The position numbers were made by a program, and so were the translations under genes. A DNA stretch of 64,000 bases from Eupeodes corollae (Eukaryota; Arthropoda; Insecta; Diptera; Syrphidae), in assembly GCF_945859685.1 (NCBI RefSeq), contig NC_079148.1, positions 122,593,621-122,657,620 of the forward strand, in the 5' to 3' direction. Positions 1 through 11,687 of the stretch are shown here, piece by piece. Each line of letters begins with the position of its first letter. The stretch's first letter is position 1. The notes below the pieces were generated by a model, which saw only the letters and a program-made list of their open reading frames with translations, was not told the origin of the DNA and made no database searches.

Positions 1-711
1 TTGTGCTTTTTAAGTCCACCCAAGACCCCAAGCAGAAAATACAAACAAACTCAATCCCATCACCGTAACCTTACAGTCAGACACATCCTTTTAGCCACCG
101 CCGCCTTCTGCCATCGCGCCGGACCACTGCCCCTATATCATGCCATAACAACTAAAGAATACTTAACTGGAAAAATTAATTTTCCCGATCACGAAAATAT
201 GATTTCATTTTCGCTGAATGAAAATAAATTGCCAAGGGAATTGGATTTCATATTCTTTTCTTCTCACATTGGCTTCTTGTTGTTTGATTCGATTTATGTA
301 CGAATATGCGAGGGAAAAAGAGAAAAACATTGTTTCTGAGAGAGAGAGTGTGTGGAGTGGTGTTTGTAGAATTCGGTTGGCCTTGATTTTGCACATACTT
401 TTGGGTCGAATTGGATAATGCTTAGGGGTCAGAAGTGGAAAACAAGTGATTCCTAACACTGTGAGAAAATATTCAGTGATATAAGAAAAGACTTGCCTTA
501 TGGGGATTTTCAAACTATGACAAGTTTTTTTTCGAATATGTTGTTAAGCTTTACCTATCAACATTATCGGATAAACAGGTACTTTAAAAACTGTCGAATT
601 TCTAACTATTTTGAGATTGAGTTAAATTTTGGTGTGGATATCATTGTCAAAGGCTACCAATATCGGAGAAGAAAAATCAATGTATACGTTTTTAATAAAT
701 TTGATTTAAAA
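1..711. other. AT-rich spacer with no supported gene
   Basis: Open frames here are short and overlap on both strands, with no recognisable domain, splice structure or repeat. The first 140 bases are richer in C and could be host sequence, but nothing decides this. Confidence 0.5.
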
Positions 712-1432
712 TCATGAAAGTGAAAATAAATTTAAACCACCATAAAAGTGTTCATATTAGAGTTTCACCTCGATGTAATGGTTGGGTTCATCAGAGGATG
801 ACCATTACACCTTGTCTTGACGAATATTTTCTCGAATAAATCGAGATTGTAGTACCCGTGGCATGATGGTTATTACGATGGAATGTCATGCCAGAGGTCT
901 TGGGTTCGATCCCTGCCTGTGCTATCTAAAGGCTTTTTCACGGGAACTGCCTCTTGCGAGCAATTGACAAATTCTCTAAGAGTAATTCTTGATATGCAAA
1001 AGCGCTTTCTCAAATTAGCCGTTCGAATTCGGCCTTAAACTGTAGGTCCCCTCCATTCCTGACAACAGTACTCGCGCACAGGAATGGTGCCCCTGTTGCG
1101 CCACCCAATTTATTTTTATAAATCGAGATTCCATATAATCCGAGTATATATAGTTGGTACAAGTCTTTCAAGAATAAAAATTACAGCTTTTTTATTGCCT
1201 TGCTATGGGACTATAGAAGAAGAAATATTTGGCTGTTAACAGTCGAATTGTTGAGCTCTATGTAGCTCGGATTGTATGGAATCTCGATTTTTTCGAGAAA
1301 ATATGCGTCAAGACAAAGTTTAATGGTTATGATCATCTTCTGATGAGCCCAACCATTACATATGGGTGAAATGCATTTATGAGCACTTTTATGCTGGTTA
1401 GTGGTTTATATTTATTTTCGTTTTCAGGAAAA
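712..1432. repeat. Foldback (long inverted-repeat) element, split by a SINE
   Basis: The left arm (about 712-848, continuing at 1131-1150 after the SINE) is the reverse complement of the right arm (about 1258-1432). Both arms carry GTAATGGTTGGG, TCATCAGA, TTGTCTTGACG, ATATTTTCTCGA and AATCGAGATTCCATA in mirrored order, with about 80-85% identity by eye. The outer ends also match (GAAAATAAAT, TAAACCAC, ATAAAAGTG). The loop (about 1151-1257) is unique. No coding capacity is seen. This is a palindromic MITE or foldback element; I do not recognise the family. Confidence 0.8.
849..1117 (+). mobile_element. tRNA-derived SINE, copy 1
   Basis: This non-autonomous retroposon begins with a tRNA-like head holding a Pol III A-box-like TGGCATGATGG and a B box GGTTCGATCCC about 40 bases apart. 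A tRNA-unrelated body follows (CTGCCTCTTGCGAG, TCCATTCCTGACAACA) and it ends GCGCCACCCAATTTA plus a short T-rich tail. It is flanked by a perfect 13-bp target-site duplication, ATAAATCGAGATT, at 836-848 and 1118-1130. It sits in the left arm of the foldback element, which resumes immediately after the duplication, so it is the younger insertion. The same family recurs at 34898-35174. Confidence 0.9.
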
Positions 1433-1759
1433 AACAATTTGAATGTTAATAGCAAAATATTTCTTTTTCAATGTATAAGAGTCCGGATTTCAAAACAACA
1501 TAGTTTATTTCAAGAAATATTAAACCTAACAATGTTCTTTCTAATGAGCTATAATTCCATCCACCTCAAACAATACTCTTAGTTCTATTAATGCTGATAT
1601 GTTAAATCTTACTTCGGGCTTACTTTTAAGTATAGAGTTTTATTTTTAACCGCACGTCAAGAATGTGGAATGTTTAACCTACTACTGATTTTTCTTTCCG
1701 TTTTGTTTTTTGAAAATAAATTTGAAGAAACTGGAAAGTGAAAGTGGGGCTGAAAACCC

Positions 1760-2195
1760 CAATCTGTCTATTCCTCGTCGTTCTCAGGAATTAGGACTGT
1801 CCTACAGCATACATCATCGATATAAAGTTCAGCTCACACAATAACTATAGCCGGCTGACTATTAACAACTTCGTAGATACGTAGAAACGGTTCTTCTGCG
1901 GCGAATCACACTCCACATTCGATTTGGGGTTCCTCACGCAATTGAAAAGACTTCATTACATCAACAAAAATCACTATTTGGTGCGGTCTTTGGTCCGGAG
2001 GATCAATTGGACCTTACTTCTTGGAAAACAACTGATGATGGAACGGCTATCACCGTCAATGCCGAGCGTTATATCCATAAGGTAACCGACTTTTTTTGCC
2101 TGCTATTGAAGAATACGACTTGGAGAATATGTGGTTTCAAGAAGACGGTGTCAAAGACCACACAGCTTGAGCGAATATGGCTTAAAAATGTTAAG
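1760..2195 (+). pseudogene. Tc1/mariner (IS630) superfamily transposase fragment
   Basis: Translated pieces in shifting frames match the transposases elsewhere in this window: PRRSQELGLSYS (end of the HTH region) near 1773, ITIWCGLWSGGSIGPYF near 1970-2020, TVNAERYIHKVTDF near 2055-2090 and LENMWFQEDGVKDHTA near 2118-2170. The residue corresponding to the second catalytic aspartate is present (FQED), but the first aspartate block and the C-terminus are missing. Stops and frameshifts rule out function. Only a central fragment survives and no terminal inverted repeats are evident. Confidence 0.75.
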
Positions 2196-2219
2196 GAAAA
2201 TTTTATAAAAATATAATAT

Positions 2220-5040
2220 TAGGCCGCTTTTTAATAAACTTGAATTTTCGAGGTTGACCAAAACTATTTTTTGACTATCGCTCATCTGCTTAAAACCTTA
2301 ATTTCATAGTTCAACCACAATCAACAGGTGGACGAAATTGCCGACTTCTTTATCACCTTTATGTCTTCCTCATTTTCCTTCCCCATTGTTTCTTAATATT
2401 GTTAGTAGAAAATGCTCTTACTGCAAAAATTATTATCAACAAAATTAAACAAAGCATAAAGTTTTAGTTATTCGTTCTTTACACTTCCTTTAAAGTACTT
2501 ATTCTTTGTTTGAAGTCAAGCAAACAATAAGAGACGTTTTGTGAAATGCAGTTGTGAGAATTCACCTTTTTTTGGATTTTGGTATTGAACATCTGAAACT
2601 TGTTGCGGTAAATTTTACCATAACAAGTTTCACCTCCCTTGTTGCTAACCAACTTTGACGAATTCTTACTGCGGCCCCCAAAATTCTAGAAGAATCTAGT
2701 AGAAACCTGGACCATCAGCCAGTGACCTGCTCTCCTAGAATTTTGGGAAAGGAAATTTAACAGGTATCAATAAAGTGTGCAAAAGGATTCCACACCAACG
2801 AACTGTGCGACGGTTGACCCACATATTGGTTGATCAAGATCATCAAGGCATGAAGACGATACCCATGCCCAACAATGTGTGTAGTAAAGTCACACCAACA
2901 TTAGCTTAGTATGGGCAAGGGCCCATCATAAAGTATTACCGATAGAAAAATCACTCCAAGAATATGTTGATAACTTTTATTTTAATTATGGGCTTGGCTA
3001 CCGACTTCCTTCAATACGACATAAGGAGTTTTTCCTCAACCAAAATCTAGCGCGTGTAGGTACGAGGAATTCCACACGATTTTTCCAGAAAGTCTTGACT
3101 GGAATGGGTTTGAAAGTGAAGAGCTGAACTCACTCATTGAGCTACTGGGTGATCGCATCACCTCTTTAAAGAGAACGATATCTGGCTTCTCTATCGCACA
3201 CCCCAAACTTATGGATAGAGGAAGTTGCGGGACCGAGACACATCGATCATCACGCAAACGGTCCTAGAAGATTGCTGAAATGCTGAGGGCAAGTAGCCGG
3301 AAGTGTCAACCTCACCATGATGATGGCCACTTTTTGAATTGCGTCCAAAGCCTTTTGACGAAAGAAAAATTGTGTGAAGAATTTTTTTTTGAAAAGATCT
3401 ACATAAAGTAATTTTGTTTCGTACGATAGTTTTTCTTAAAGTTTCTATTGAGTTAAAGATTTTGTTTTGTTCTGCCGTGGAGAAAAGTTGAGGAAGGACT
3501 TCGAGGAAGTCAAAAAGAAGCTAAGTAAAGTGTTTTCTGTTGTTTCTAAGAATATTGATTTTTCTGGTGTTCATTTGTTTCCAATTCGCCCTTTTGATCT
3601 TCGAGTCGAAGTATTAATTTCCTGATATTACGGGACGCGTTTACTGCTTTTTGATTTTTTTTTCTTAACGAAATAATATCCTTTGAGTGTTTTTTTTTAT
3701 CGGTTTTTATTATTATATCCATCATTTTCTTTTGCAAAACATTTATCGAGAATTGAACTTCCGTCAATCTCAATAATTCAATTTGTATCTTTCTCATTTA
3801 TAAAAGATCCTGGTTTTTAATTCCGGCTTCGGCTAAGGTTTTCAGGCAATAAAACATAATTTAAATTTCCTTTCTGGAAAATGAAACCTTTCTTTTATTT
3901 CGTAAGTTTATTTGAAGACCAATTTTTAGCTGCTGGTTTTGGTAAACTTCCAATAAAAAGTTTCCTGACGCCCACTATAATCAATACGACTTGGAGAAAT
4001 TCACCTCGTCGTATTTCGATATCATTTTGATATCAATTTTATTTCAATTTTATTGATCACCTTGATTAATAAAATATTCACCATATCGAAACCCCCCTTA
4101 AGTTGAGCTACCGTGATGTCAAATCTCATTGAATTCAAATTTTAATTCAGGGATCGCAAAATTGTTAACTTTGTTTTTCAAATTTTTGTTGTAGATATTT
4201 TTGGCTAAGTGTAGTTACAAATCAACATACTAAATCGTGAAGATTCAAACAAAAAGCTATACTATTCAACACTATGATAGATATATATATCTACCTACAT
4301 TATGTATAAGTTCTAGTAGGAATAGGTTTCTAATGTATATATAAATCTCTATGTAGTTGTGGGGAAATTGAGTGCAAATTTTCGCACATTTTATTAATAT
4401 TTATAGCCGCCGGAATACGTCTGACTAAAGGTTCTTCTTCTATACCAACTCAAAACCTACTCGTACCCTCTGCTGGATCTAAAATCGAATTTCGGCAGCT
4501 GCGTTGAATTATTAAATATGTATAATATTTTTTCTCTTTATTTCTCTAAAAACAAAAGAAAAAATAATCTTTCTAGATATAACTTGATACCTATGTAAAA
4601 ATATGTAGGCAAATGTAACAAACATAGAGAAAAAGGATATTCAAATCGAATTAATGGTGAAAAGGAATAATATTGAAACGTGGTTTGCATCATTCACCAT
4701 CCAAAAACGGATACCTTCCTCTATCCAGATGGTGTTCTGTTCTGCTTCTCGAATAGAATCAGTTAAATATTAGAAGTAGTTTTTTTCAAACTTATTTTTT
4801 AAAAATAGGAAAATATATTACAGTTTAGCACAATCCCGAGGGACATATTTTTAGAATTCATACAGATTTTTTGCCCATAAATAACTTTTTTTTCTCAAAG
4901 AGATTTTATTTTAGAGATCTGGAATATCCTAGAAGTTACTTGGTACATATGTACATACATAGCTACACTTAAAAAGAAGTGTTGTAAAAGATAACCTGAC
5001 AAAAAAAGGGTTGCCATTTTTATCATACTTCAGTATGTTC
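2220..5040. other. Long spacer, no supported gene
   Basis: AT-rich sequence with no recognisable domain. At 3036-3257 a moderately GC-rich stretch can be read as protein-like on either strand, but no family is recognisable. Two short inverted repeats occur: 2595-2631 (listed separately) and a 13-bp pair CCCAAAATTCTAG / CTAGAATTTTGGG at 2677-2689 and 2735-2747. Confidence 0.5.
2595..2631. repeat. 37-bp near-perfect palindrome
   Basis: Arms of 18 bases pair with only two mismatches (GAAACTTGTTGCGGTAAA against GAAACTTGTTATGGTAAA) around a single central base. It could be the hairpin end of a decayed element or a chance palindrome. Confidence 0.7.
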
Positions 5041-5045
5041 TTACT

Positions 5046-7400
5046 ACACTTCCGACAATGAATTCAGGCTCATAGATTTTGCTGCGAGGCGAAACGTCAT
5101 GGTAACCAGTACGCGTTTTCCACATCTCAACATCCACAAAGGAACTTGGACTTCTCCAGATCAATCTACCGTCAACCAGATTGACCATAATGCGATCCAG
5201 ACACGCTTCCAGCATCATTTAAGTCCAAACTTTTCGAGGAGCTAACATCGACTCGGACCACAACCTCGTTGTAGCAAAGGTAGCACTTCGGATTTCCAGA
5301 CCCAAGGCAAAACAGGGAGGTGCTGGGAGAAGTACAACGTCGAACGGCTACAATCGCCAGAGATCGCCAAATCCTTTTCCGACCGAGTTACAAGTAAACT
5401 CTCTAGAAGTTCTCTGCCGCCAACACAATGTATCGAAAACCAGTGGCAACATTGCCAAGATGCAATCAGAGATGCCGCCTCTGATGTGCTGGGTTTCAAA
5501 CAGCTACCAACAAGGAACCCCTGGTTTGATGAGGAATGTCGGCAGGCAAATGCAGCCAAACAACAGGCAAGCAAAGTGGTGCTGCATAAAAGGACGAGAG
5601 CTGCTTATAAGCTCTTTGAGCAGAAAAAGCGAGAGGAACGCCGACTTTCCAGAAGGAAAAAGAGAACGCATGAGAAGCGTGCGGTCGAAGATTTTGAGAG
5701 GTTTAAAAGCAGGAATGAAGTTCGGAAGTTTTATGAAGAGGTGAAACGAAATTTACAGGTACATAAACTAGAACCGATGGCTGCAAAGACGAAAGTGGAA
5801 ACATCATAGTGGAATCGTAGTCAATGCTAAGGGTATGGAAGGACCACTTCTGCAGACTGTATAACGGCAACGACGAACTGAATACCGCTGTCAGCAGGAT
5901 GATCCATTTAACATAGACGACGAAAGCCAACAATACCGTCCTCCCGACTTAGACGAAGTAAAGATTGCCATATCTAAGTTAAAGTCTAATAAAGCCGCTG
6001 GAGCGGATGCCTTGAATGCCGAGCTGTTTAAAGCAGCTGGAGATAAGTTGGTTAGGAGCAAGCACCAACTTATCTGTAAGATATGGTCGGAAGAAAGCAT
6101 GCCCGATGAATGGAACCTCAGTATTGTTTGCCCGATCCTGAAAAAAGGAGACCCTCTAAACTGCACCAACTATAGAGGAATCAGTCTACTTAACATCGCA
6201 TATAAAATCTTCCCTGCCATTATATGGGTACGTCTAAAGCTCATCGTCAACAACCTGATAGGTCCTTATCAGTGTGGTTTTAGACCAGGAAAGTCCACAG
6301 TTGATCAAATATTCACATTACAGCAGATCCTGACAGATCTACAGGAACGAGCTGTATAGAGCCATGTCTAGTTTTAGCATCCCTGCCAAACTAGTCCGTT
6401 TGTGCAGGATGACCATGGAGAATTCACGCTGCTCCATGAAGGTTGGAAACAACTTAACAGAACCTTTCGATGTCAAAAAGGTTTTAGACAAGGTGATGAG
6501 CTGTCATGTGATTTTCTTTAACATCGTGCTTGAAAGAATAGTGCAGAGCTCACACGTCAACACTAGAGGCACTATCTTTTAAAAGTCTGTCCAATTACTG
6601 GCATATGCTGATGAAATTGACATAAGCGGAAGAACTCACCGTGATGTCAATGGAGCTTTTAAGAGTATTGAGGCAGAGGCGGAAAAATGGTTTTAACGGT
6701 TAATGAAGGCAAAAAAAGTACATGCCGTCGTCAAGAAAGGACATACAACACCGAAGACTTGGTCATAACGTCACCATCGCCAGACGTAACTTTGAGGTAG
6801 TCAAGGTCTTCGTCTACCTAAGCTCCGATGTAAACGCAGAAAACAACACCAGCGCTGAGATCAAACCAAAAATAACTCTTGCTAGCCACTGTTTCTTTGG
6901 ACTAACGCAATTGAGTGGTAAAGTCCTCTTTCGAGGAACCAAAGTGTTGATATATAAGACCCTTATCATCCCTGTCCTGCTATAGGGTGCAGAAGCATGG
7001 ACTATGACAAAAGCGGATGAAAGCACCTTGAGTCGCTTCGAGAGAAAAGTTCTTCGTGTGATTTTCGGTCCCGTATGCATCGAAGGGGAGTGGAAGAGAA
7101 GATGGAACGACGAGCTGTACGGGCTGTACAGCGACGTTGACTTGGCCAGAAGAGTAAAAGTCCAACGACTTAGATGGCTCGGAAACCAATGCTCCGGACC
7201 GGAAAGTCTTCGAATCCACACCCACAGGACAGCGCAGTTGAGGAAGACCGCGGATCAGGTGGAGCGCACAAGTGGAAGGTGACCTCACCTAACTTGGAGC
7301 GCGAAACTGGAGATATCTAGCTAGGGACCGAGCTAGATGGAGAAGTTTGTTGGGTGAGGCCCTAGTTCACACAGGACTGTAGCGTAAGTAAGTAAGTAAA
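5046..7400 (+). pseudogene. RTE-type non-LTR retrotransposon, copy A (5'-truncated, broken)
   Basis: The element copies itself by target-primed reverse transcription using an APE-type endonuclease and an RT. This copy starts inside the endonuclease (DNEFRLIDFAA, FPHLNIHKGTWTSPDQSTVNQIDH). A Lys/Arg-rich linker follows (EQKKREERRLSRRKK), then the RT fingers and palm (NYRGISLLNIAYKIF, GPYQCGFRPGKSTVDQIF) and a C-terminal part (GAEAWTMTKADESTLSRFER). Stops, frameshifts and a deletion of about 80 bases near 6345 disable it. The RT active site reads YADE near 6605 rather than the YADD of copies B and C. It ends in the microsatellite tail (GTAA)4 at 7384-7400. The RTE assignment rests on the endonuclease signature and simple-repeat tail. 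Confidence 0.85.
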
Positions 7401-7830
7401 AGGGATGTTCACACTGTTAGCCATAAAAGCAGATCCGTGTGGGCCTAATTGTTCAAAGTTAAATAAATAAATTTGGTGGCATTTTAAGTAGCTCATGGAG
7501 AACGTAGTGACTACACAACCTTTAGTAATAGAAGAAATAAAGAGAACCTATAGTTTTTATATCAAATTGGAACGTTTCATTCGATAAACATTTTTTCATG
7601 ATAAAAAGTATTGGGTGGATTTGTCATCCATATGCACATTCAGAAGTTCTACTTACTAACCATCACGTCAAGGATACTACCAATTCTTCAGGACGATCAT
7701 TTTTCTCAATTCCACTTTGAACTAAAACCCAAATAAAATTACCTGGCATGTTAAAATTCAGACTTGATAGCTCGTTTCGACATTGTTATAATTAGTTAGG
7801 AGCTTGATGTAGTGTTGACAGTCGTTTGAA
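7401..7830. other. Spacer, nothing recognised
   Basis: AT-rich sequence after the RTE copy A tail with no long frame and no repeat I can place. Confidence 0.5.
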
Positions 7831-7839
7831 TTTCTGCGA

Positions 7840-8032
7840 AAACAGCTATGATTCTTTATATAAATATATTTACCAAAATATTGTTGGTAATTTTAAAAAT
7901 TTTAAGAATATTCTAATTGACAACTTTTTTGACAAAAAAAAACGTACAAACTATAAAGCAAACGTTTTTAAAAATCGACAAATGGGATATTTAGTTATCA
8001 GTGTGGGTCGCATCCCAGCCTCCTTTTTCAAC
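7840..8032 (+). mobile_element. Helentron-like family X, 3' end fragment
   Basis: It ends with the family's 3' terminus: a degenerate GATATTTAGTTATCAG in place of the subterminal repeat, then GTGTGGGTCGCATCCCAGCC and T-rich sequence. Upstream (7840-7980) is the AT-rich body with the usual ATTGACA and AAAAATTTTAAGAAT motifs. The 5' part is missing. Confidence 0.7.
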
Positions 8033-8039
8033 TTTTCAC

Positions 8040-9375
8040 CTGTTTCCTTTCAAAATTTCAAGTCTAGAGTTAATTTTGAAATATCATCATACATCTTGAT
8101 TTCTCAGTTTTCACAGCTGTTGCCTTCATCTCTTAATGTTTTCTGTCTGACGAAATGAAATAACTCAGCAAAATTGTGTTTAACGTCAATAATGCCAATT
8201 ATTGTTGTGTACTTTATTTACGTTAAAAGGTAAGCAGAAAGATGAATCTATAATATCAGACTTCCGACATCGAAAAGCTTCTATCATTCCTAAGTATAAC
8301 ATATCTTAGAATTCTTCGTTTATAACCGTATGAGACACACAACAGTTACTGACCCCACATTTATAAGACTCATGCTCTTTTGCATAATGCGCAAATAAGC
8401 ATACTCAAGTCTTATGGTAAGATTATCTCCAGAGAAGCATGCATCACCTGATGGACACAATTCGTTTAGCTGGATGCTGGACAGTGGACATATTGATAAT
8501 GAAATAGGTAATGTTCCAGAATTCCTTGAAATTTATATGCAAAAGGCAAAAAAAGCTTATAACCGAGACATCACAGGGAGAGAAAAGCCAGAGAGTGTCC
8601 CATTGCAACTTTGCATAAGGAATTGTGACGTCGCCCTGCATTCATGTCAGATGTTCCATCATCATAATATGCTCCTCTGGACACCCTTTCTCTTGTCATC
8701 GTCATCAACATACTCAAAGTATATATACCTATAGATACTATTTATATTCAATATAAATATGGAAATGTTTCATCTTTCAAGGAAATCAACATGAGCGACA
8801 TCTTGTGTCGGTTTAGTTATCAATGTGGACTAGAATAGGGTTACCGGTTTATAGTCATGAGACAATCTTGTGTCCATTTGCAATGATATGGTGCATCATG
8901 TTCTTTCGAAGAACGAGGATGCAACTTTGACATGATGTCTAGGTGTATCCGAATACCTATGGATATGGAAAGACATGTGGATGAATGGATATAAAGTTGT
9001 GAGTTTGAATGTGTTATTTTTCATCTTTTGGGGATATGGAAATGAAAGATAGATTCCCACAATGGTAAACCTGTAAGTTTACTCAATTTTGGGAATATTG
9101 AAGTGCTGCACTTAAATGAAGAAATGTATACATACAGAATTATAATATAGGTTAGGTACACATACGCACGCAGAATTGCAGATTCAAATTGAATAAATTT
9201 GAAATTTGATTTGTCTTTTGGTCTTGGTCTATTTTATTTTTTGGAGAAAATCTTTCGAAAATCACTTTTATGAGTGGATTAAATTCAGATATTTAAAATA
9301 TCAATATATGATTTTGAAATTGAAACAAATATTATGCATTTCCTTTAAACATGTCAAAAAATGTTAAATTTTATA
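8040..9375. other. Spacer, no supported gene
   Basis: A 106-codon frame at 8414-8734 (+) has no recognisable motif and ends in low-complexity Ser-rich sequence. I treat it as unsupported. The remainder is AT-rich without repeats I can place. Confidence 0.4.
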
Positions 9376-9377
9376 TA

Positions 9378-10143
9378 TTAAAGGGTGATTTTTTAGCTAC
9401 TATCTTTTTGGCAACATAGCTCAGGTTTAAACAGATGACACACGTTTCTTGTTTTGTTTCACTATAAATCATCTTCAACAACGCTTGCCAAAAATTTTAT
9501 TATCCAAATGCATGCTCTGTTAGGAAGGTTCATCGCACTCTTCTTCCATTTTATAGTTGGTTTAATCGACCCACTGAATCGGCTATTCGGGCTATTGTGA
9601 CTAAATTTTGTACCAAATTTACATTGTTGGACGTTAAACTACCAAAACGGTTACGGAGAGTCCGAACTGAAGAAAATGTCGCAGCTGTGTCGGCCAGTAT
9701 TAATAATGAACATCAATTATCGATTGGTCGCCCTTCGCAGCAATTGGGCTTCTGTTACTCAACAACGAAGATCATTTTTCGGAAGCATTTAGGTGTAATG
9801 CCTTTCAAAATACAGCTGGTGCAAGAATTGAAGCCGAACGACCTACTGCAATGCAAAAGTTTTGGTGAATGGGCTCTTGAAAAGTTGGCCAAGGATCCAA
9901 TTTTTTACTGATAAATTATGTTCAGCGACGAAGCTCATTTTTTCCTCAATGGATACTTAAATAGGAAGAATTGTAGATTTTGGAGTAAACAATAGCCTGA
10001 AGCGTTGCAATCCAAAGCATCCACAAAAAGTCAGTTCGGAGCGGTTTATGGGCTGGTGGCATCATTGGACCATACTTCTTCAAAGATAATGCGAATCGTT
10101 ACGTAACTGTGAATAGTGAGCGCAACCGTGAGATGATATCCAA
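9378..10143 (+). pseudogene. Mariner-like transposon, 5' half (terminal repeat plus broken transposase)
   Basis: The left terminal inverted repeat is AAAGGGTGATTTTTTAGC at about 9381. The broken transposase runs from about 9540: a degenerate HTH region, RRVRTEENVAAVSAS, SIGRPSQQLGFCYSTT, QLVQELKPNDLLQ, WALEKLAKDPIFY, then, after a stop at 9909, IMFSDEAHFFLNGYLNRKNCRFWS, which holds the first catalytic aspartate. Further fragments continue to about 10140, where the sequence is cut by RTE copy B. The second and third catalytic aspartates and the right end are absent on the far side of the inserted block. Confidence 0.8.
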
Positions 10144-11687
10144 CAGCGGAGCGTAGGTAGACGAAGTCCTTGACTAGGTCAAAGTTACATCTGTCGATTG
10201 TGATGGTTTTAACCAAGACGTCGGTGTTTTATGTCCTTTTCTGACGACAGCATGTACTTTGTTTTGCCCTCATTAACCGTTAAACCAATTTTTGCCACCT
10301 CTGCCTCAATACTCACAATAGCCCAGTTGACATCACGCTGAGTTCTTCCGATTATGTCAATGTCATCAGCATACGCCAGTAATTGGACAGACTTTTGAGA
10401 GATAATGCCTCTAGTGTTGACGTGTGAACTCTGCACTATTCTTTCAAGCACGATGTTAAAAAAATCACATGACAGTGCATCACCTTGTCTAAAACCTTTT
10501 TTGACATCGAAAGGTTCTAAGTTGTTTTCAACCTTTATGGAGCAGCATGAATTCTCCATGGTCATCCTGCACAAACGGACGAGTTTGGCAGGGATGCCAA
10601 AACTAGACATAGCTATATACAGCTCGTCCGTGTATATGCCGTCATATGCGGCCTTGAAATTGATGAAAAGATGGTGGATGATGATTTGTTGTTCTTGGGT
10701 TTTTCCAGGATCTGCCGAAATGTGAATATTTGATCAAATGTAGACTTTCCTGGTCTAAAACCACACTGATAGGGACCTATCAGGTTGTTGACGATGGGCT
10801 TTAGATGTTCACATATTACGGCAGAGAAGATTTTATAGGCGATGTTAAGTAGACTGACTGCAAACAATACTGAGGTTCCATTCATCGGGCATGCTTTCTT
10901 CCGACCATATCTTACAGATAAGTTGGTGCATGCTCCTAACCAGCTTATCTCCAGCTGCTTTAAAGAGCTCGGCATTCAAGCCATCCGCTCCAGCGGCTTT
11001 ATTAGACTTCAGCTTAGATATGGCAATCTTTACTTCGTCTAAGTCGGGAGGACGTGATTATCGGCTTTCGTCGTCTATGTTGAATGGATCATCCTGCCTG
11101 ACAGCGGAATTCAGTTCGTCGTCGCCGTTATACAGTCTGCAGAAGTGGTCCTTCCATATCCTCAGCATTGACTGCGGTTCCACTATGATGTTTCCACTTT
11201 CGTCTTTGCAGCCTTCGGTTCTAGGTTTATGTACCTGTGAATTTCGTTTCACCTGTTCATAAAACTTTTAAACTTCGTTCCTGCTTTTAAACCTCTCAAC
11301 ATCTTCGACCGTACGCTTTTCATGCCCTGTCTTTTTCCTTCGGAGAAGTCGGCGTTCCTCTCGCCTCTTCTGCTCATAGAGTTCATAAGCAGCTCTCGTT
11401 CTTTTATGCAGCGCCACTTTGCGTGCCTGTTGTTTGGCTGCATTTGCCTGCCGACATTCCTCATCAAACCAGGGGTTCCTTGTTGGTGGCTGCTTGAAAC
11501 CCAGCATATCAGAGGCGGCTTTTCTGATTGCATCTTGGCAATGTTGAAACTGGTTTTCGATACATTGTGTTGGCGGCAGAGAACTTCGAGAGAGCCGATC
11601 TCTGGCAATTGTAGCCGTTCGACGTTGTACCTTCTCGCAGCACCTCGCTGTTTTGCCTTGGGTATGGAAGTTCGAAGCAGGACATTT
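10144..11687 (-). pseudogene. RTE-type non-LTR retrotransposon, copy B (both ends lost)
   Basis: It is read right to left. The linker (PPTRNPWFDEECRQANAAKQ, RREERRLLRRKK) leads into the RT (GPYQCGFRPGKSTFDQIFTF, FGIPAKLVRLCRMTMENS, KKGFRQGDALSCDFFNIVLE). The active site LLAYADDIDIIGRTQRD lies near 10340-10390, so here the catalytic YADD is kept. Copies A and C match it closely; copy D is more distant. It stops at 10144, before the 3' tail, so the end was removed by a later deletion and not by ordinary 5' truncation. Its 5' side is joined to the LOA element at about 11688. Frameshifts occur near 10615, 10960 and 11250. Confidence 0.85.

Noticed and set aside
849..930. A genuine tRNA gene suggested by the A and B boxes
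   Set aside because: The fold lacks a complete acceptor stem, and the sequence continues into a repeated body with target duplications, which makes it a SINE.
3036..3257. 73-codon minus-strand frame and an alternative plus-strand reading
   Set aside because: No recognisable domain, no splice signals and both strands open equally.
8414..8734. 106-codon plus-strand frame as a possible host exon
   Set aside because: No motif, no acceptor or donor that fits, and a low-complexity end.
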